From Magnetococcales bacterium (lineage in GTDB: Bacteria > Pseudomonadota > Magnetococcia > Magnetococcales > Magnetaquicoccaceae), in NCBI GenBank assembly GCA_015229095.1, contig JADGCE010000062.1:1-14719 (forward strand): a DNA stretch of 14,719 nucleotides. The letters are read 5' to 3'. Each line of letters opens with the position of its first letter. Positions within the stretch are counted from its first letter, which is position 1. The position numbers and the translations under genes are program-made. Shown here in pieces: positions 14,601 to 14,719 of this stretch. The notes under the pieces were generated by a model. That model ran no database searches, was not told the DNA's origin, and saw nothing but the letters and a program-made list of their open reading frames with translations.

Positions 14601-14719
14601 AAAAAATCCGACACATGCGCGGCGGGATTCTACCGCTTCCGGAACGACATTCCGCAATACTGTCCGAAAAGTCAAGAGATGGCATCCGCCACCCATGGCA
14701 TTCCCTGTGCGTAGCCGAT
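14566..14719. other. intergenic leader at right edge
   Basis: 154 bases upstream of the helicase. Apart from the GGGAGG ribosome site (14572-14577), the candidate promoter and the short repeats listed separately, I see no coding frame, tRNA or clear terminator here. Confidence 0.5.
14627..14657 (-). promoter_or_regulatory. candidate promoter for the helicase-DUF2290 operon
   Basis: On the minus strand TAGAAT (14632-14627, 5 of 6 consensus bases) is preceded by TTGCGG (14657-14652) at a long 19-base spacing. An 8-base palindrome TTCCGGAA (14637-14644) lies in the spacer. Transcription would start about 55 bases before the ATG. A better -35 box, TTGACT at 14675-14670, has no matching -10 at 17 bases. 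Confidence 0.3.

Noticed and set aside
14647..14675. Promoter using TTGACT upstream of the helicase
   Set aside because: The -35 box is good, but the hexamer 17 bases on is GAATGT, 2 of 6 matches.

Overview
The window looks like chromosomal DNA of a GC-rich Gram-negative bacterium, most likely a Pseudomonadota. The evidence is an LPS precursor gene (kdsB), a peptidoglycan recycling kinase (anmK), a lipobox lipoprotein of the transglycosylase type, a periplasmic CusF-like protein and several HD-type signalling proteins. The style recalls deep-branching alphaproteobacterial lineages such as Magnetococcales, but that is an impression and not a demonstrated placement. There is no rRNA, tRNA, CRISPR array or insertion sequence that I can see, and no gene-free stretch above 300 bases.

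Left edge (1-1111): the apparent C-terminal tail of a phage large terminase is followed by a gpW-like head-tail joining gene. No portal gene follows. Instead a HigB-HigA toxin-antitoxin operon runs on the opposite strand. I read this as the worn or rearranged edge of a prophage. Middle left (1243-3849, all minus strand): a coiled-coil protein with a nuclease-like C-terminal domain that seems to have lost its catalytic pair; a GAF-GAF-HD-GYP protein whose metal ligands are nearly all changed; and, just upstream of it, a small CusF-like periplasmic copper-binding protein.

Centre (3979-8683): housekeeping genes. anmK (minus) and tyrS (plus) diverge from a 30-base gap. tyrS heads a plus-strand run of four genes with 15, 18 and 4 base gaps: tyrS, a DUF3108 periplasmic protein, kdsB, and an SLT-type transglycosylase lipoprotein. 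Apart from tyrS these point to cell-envelope work.

Right (8740-14565, all minus strand): the most interesting block. In transcription order it holds a 720-residue UvrD/Rep-type SF1 helicase with a nuclease-like N-terminal region, a DUF2290 protein whose start overlaps the helicase end by 14 bases, an LPG-synthase/AglD-type membrane protein 24 bases on, and a 644-residue HD-GYP-like protein 2 bases after that. Helicase plus DUF2290 resembles a two-gene phage-defence module. Whether the membrane protein and the HD protein belong to the same unit or form a separate operon cannot be settled from sequence alone.

A recurring theme is loss or change of catalytic residues in recognisable folds: one HD-GYP domain, one nuclease-like domain, and the N-terminal domain of the helicase. 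The other HD-GYP protein keeps its metal ligands but has GYG in place of GYP.
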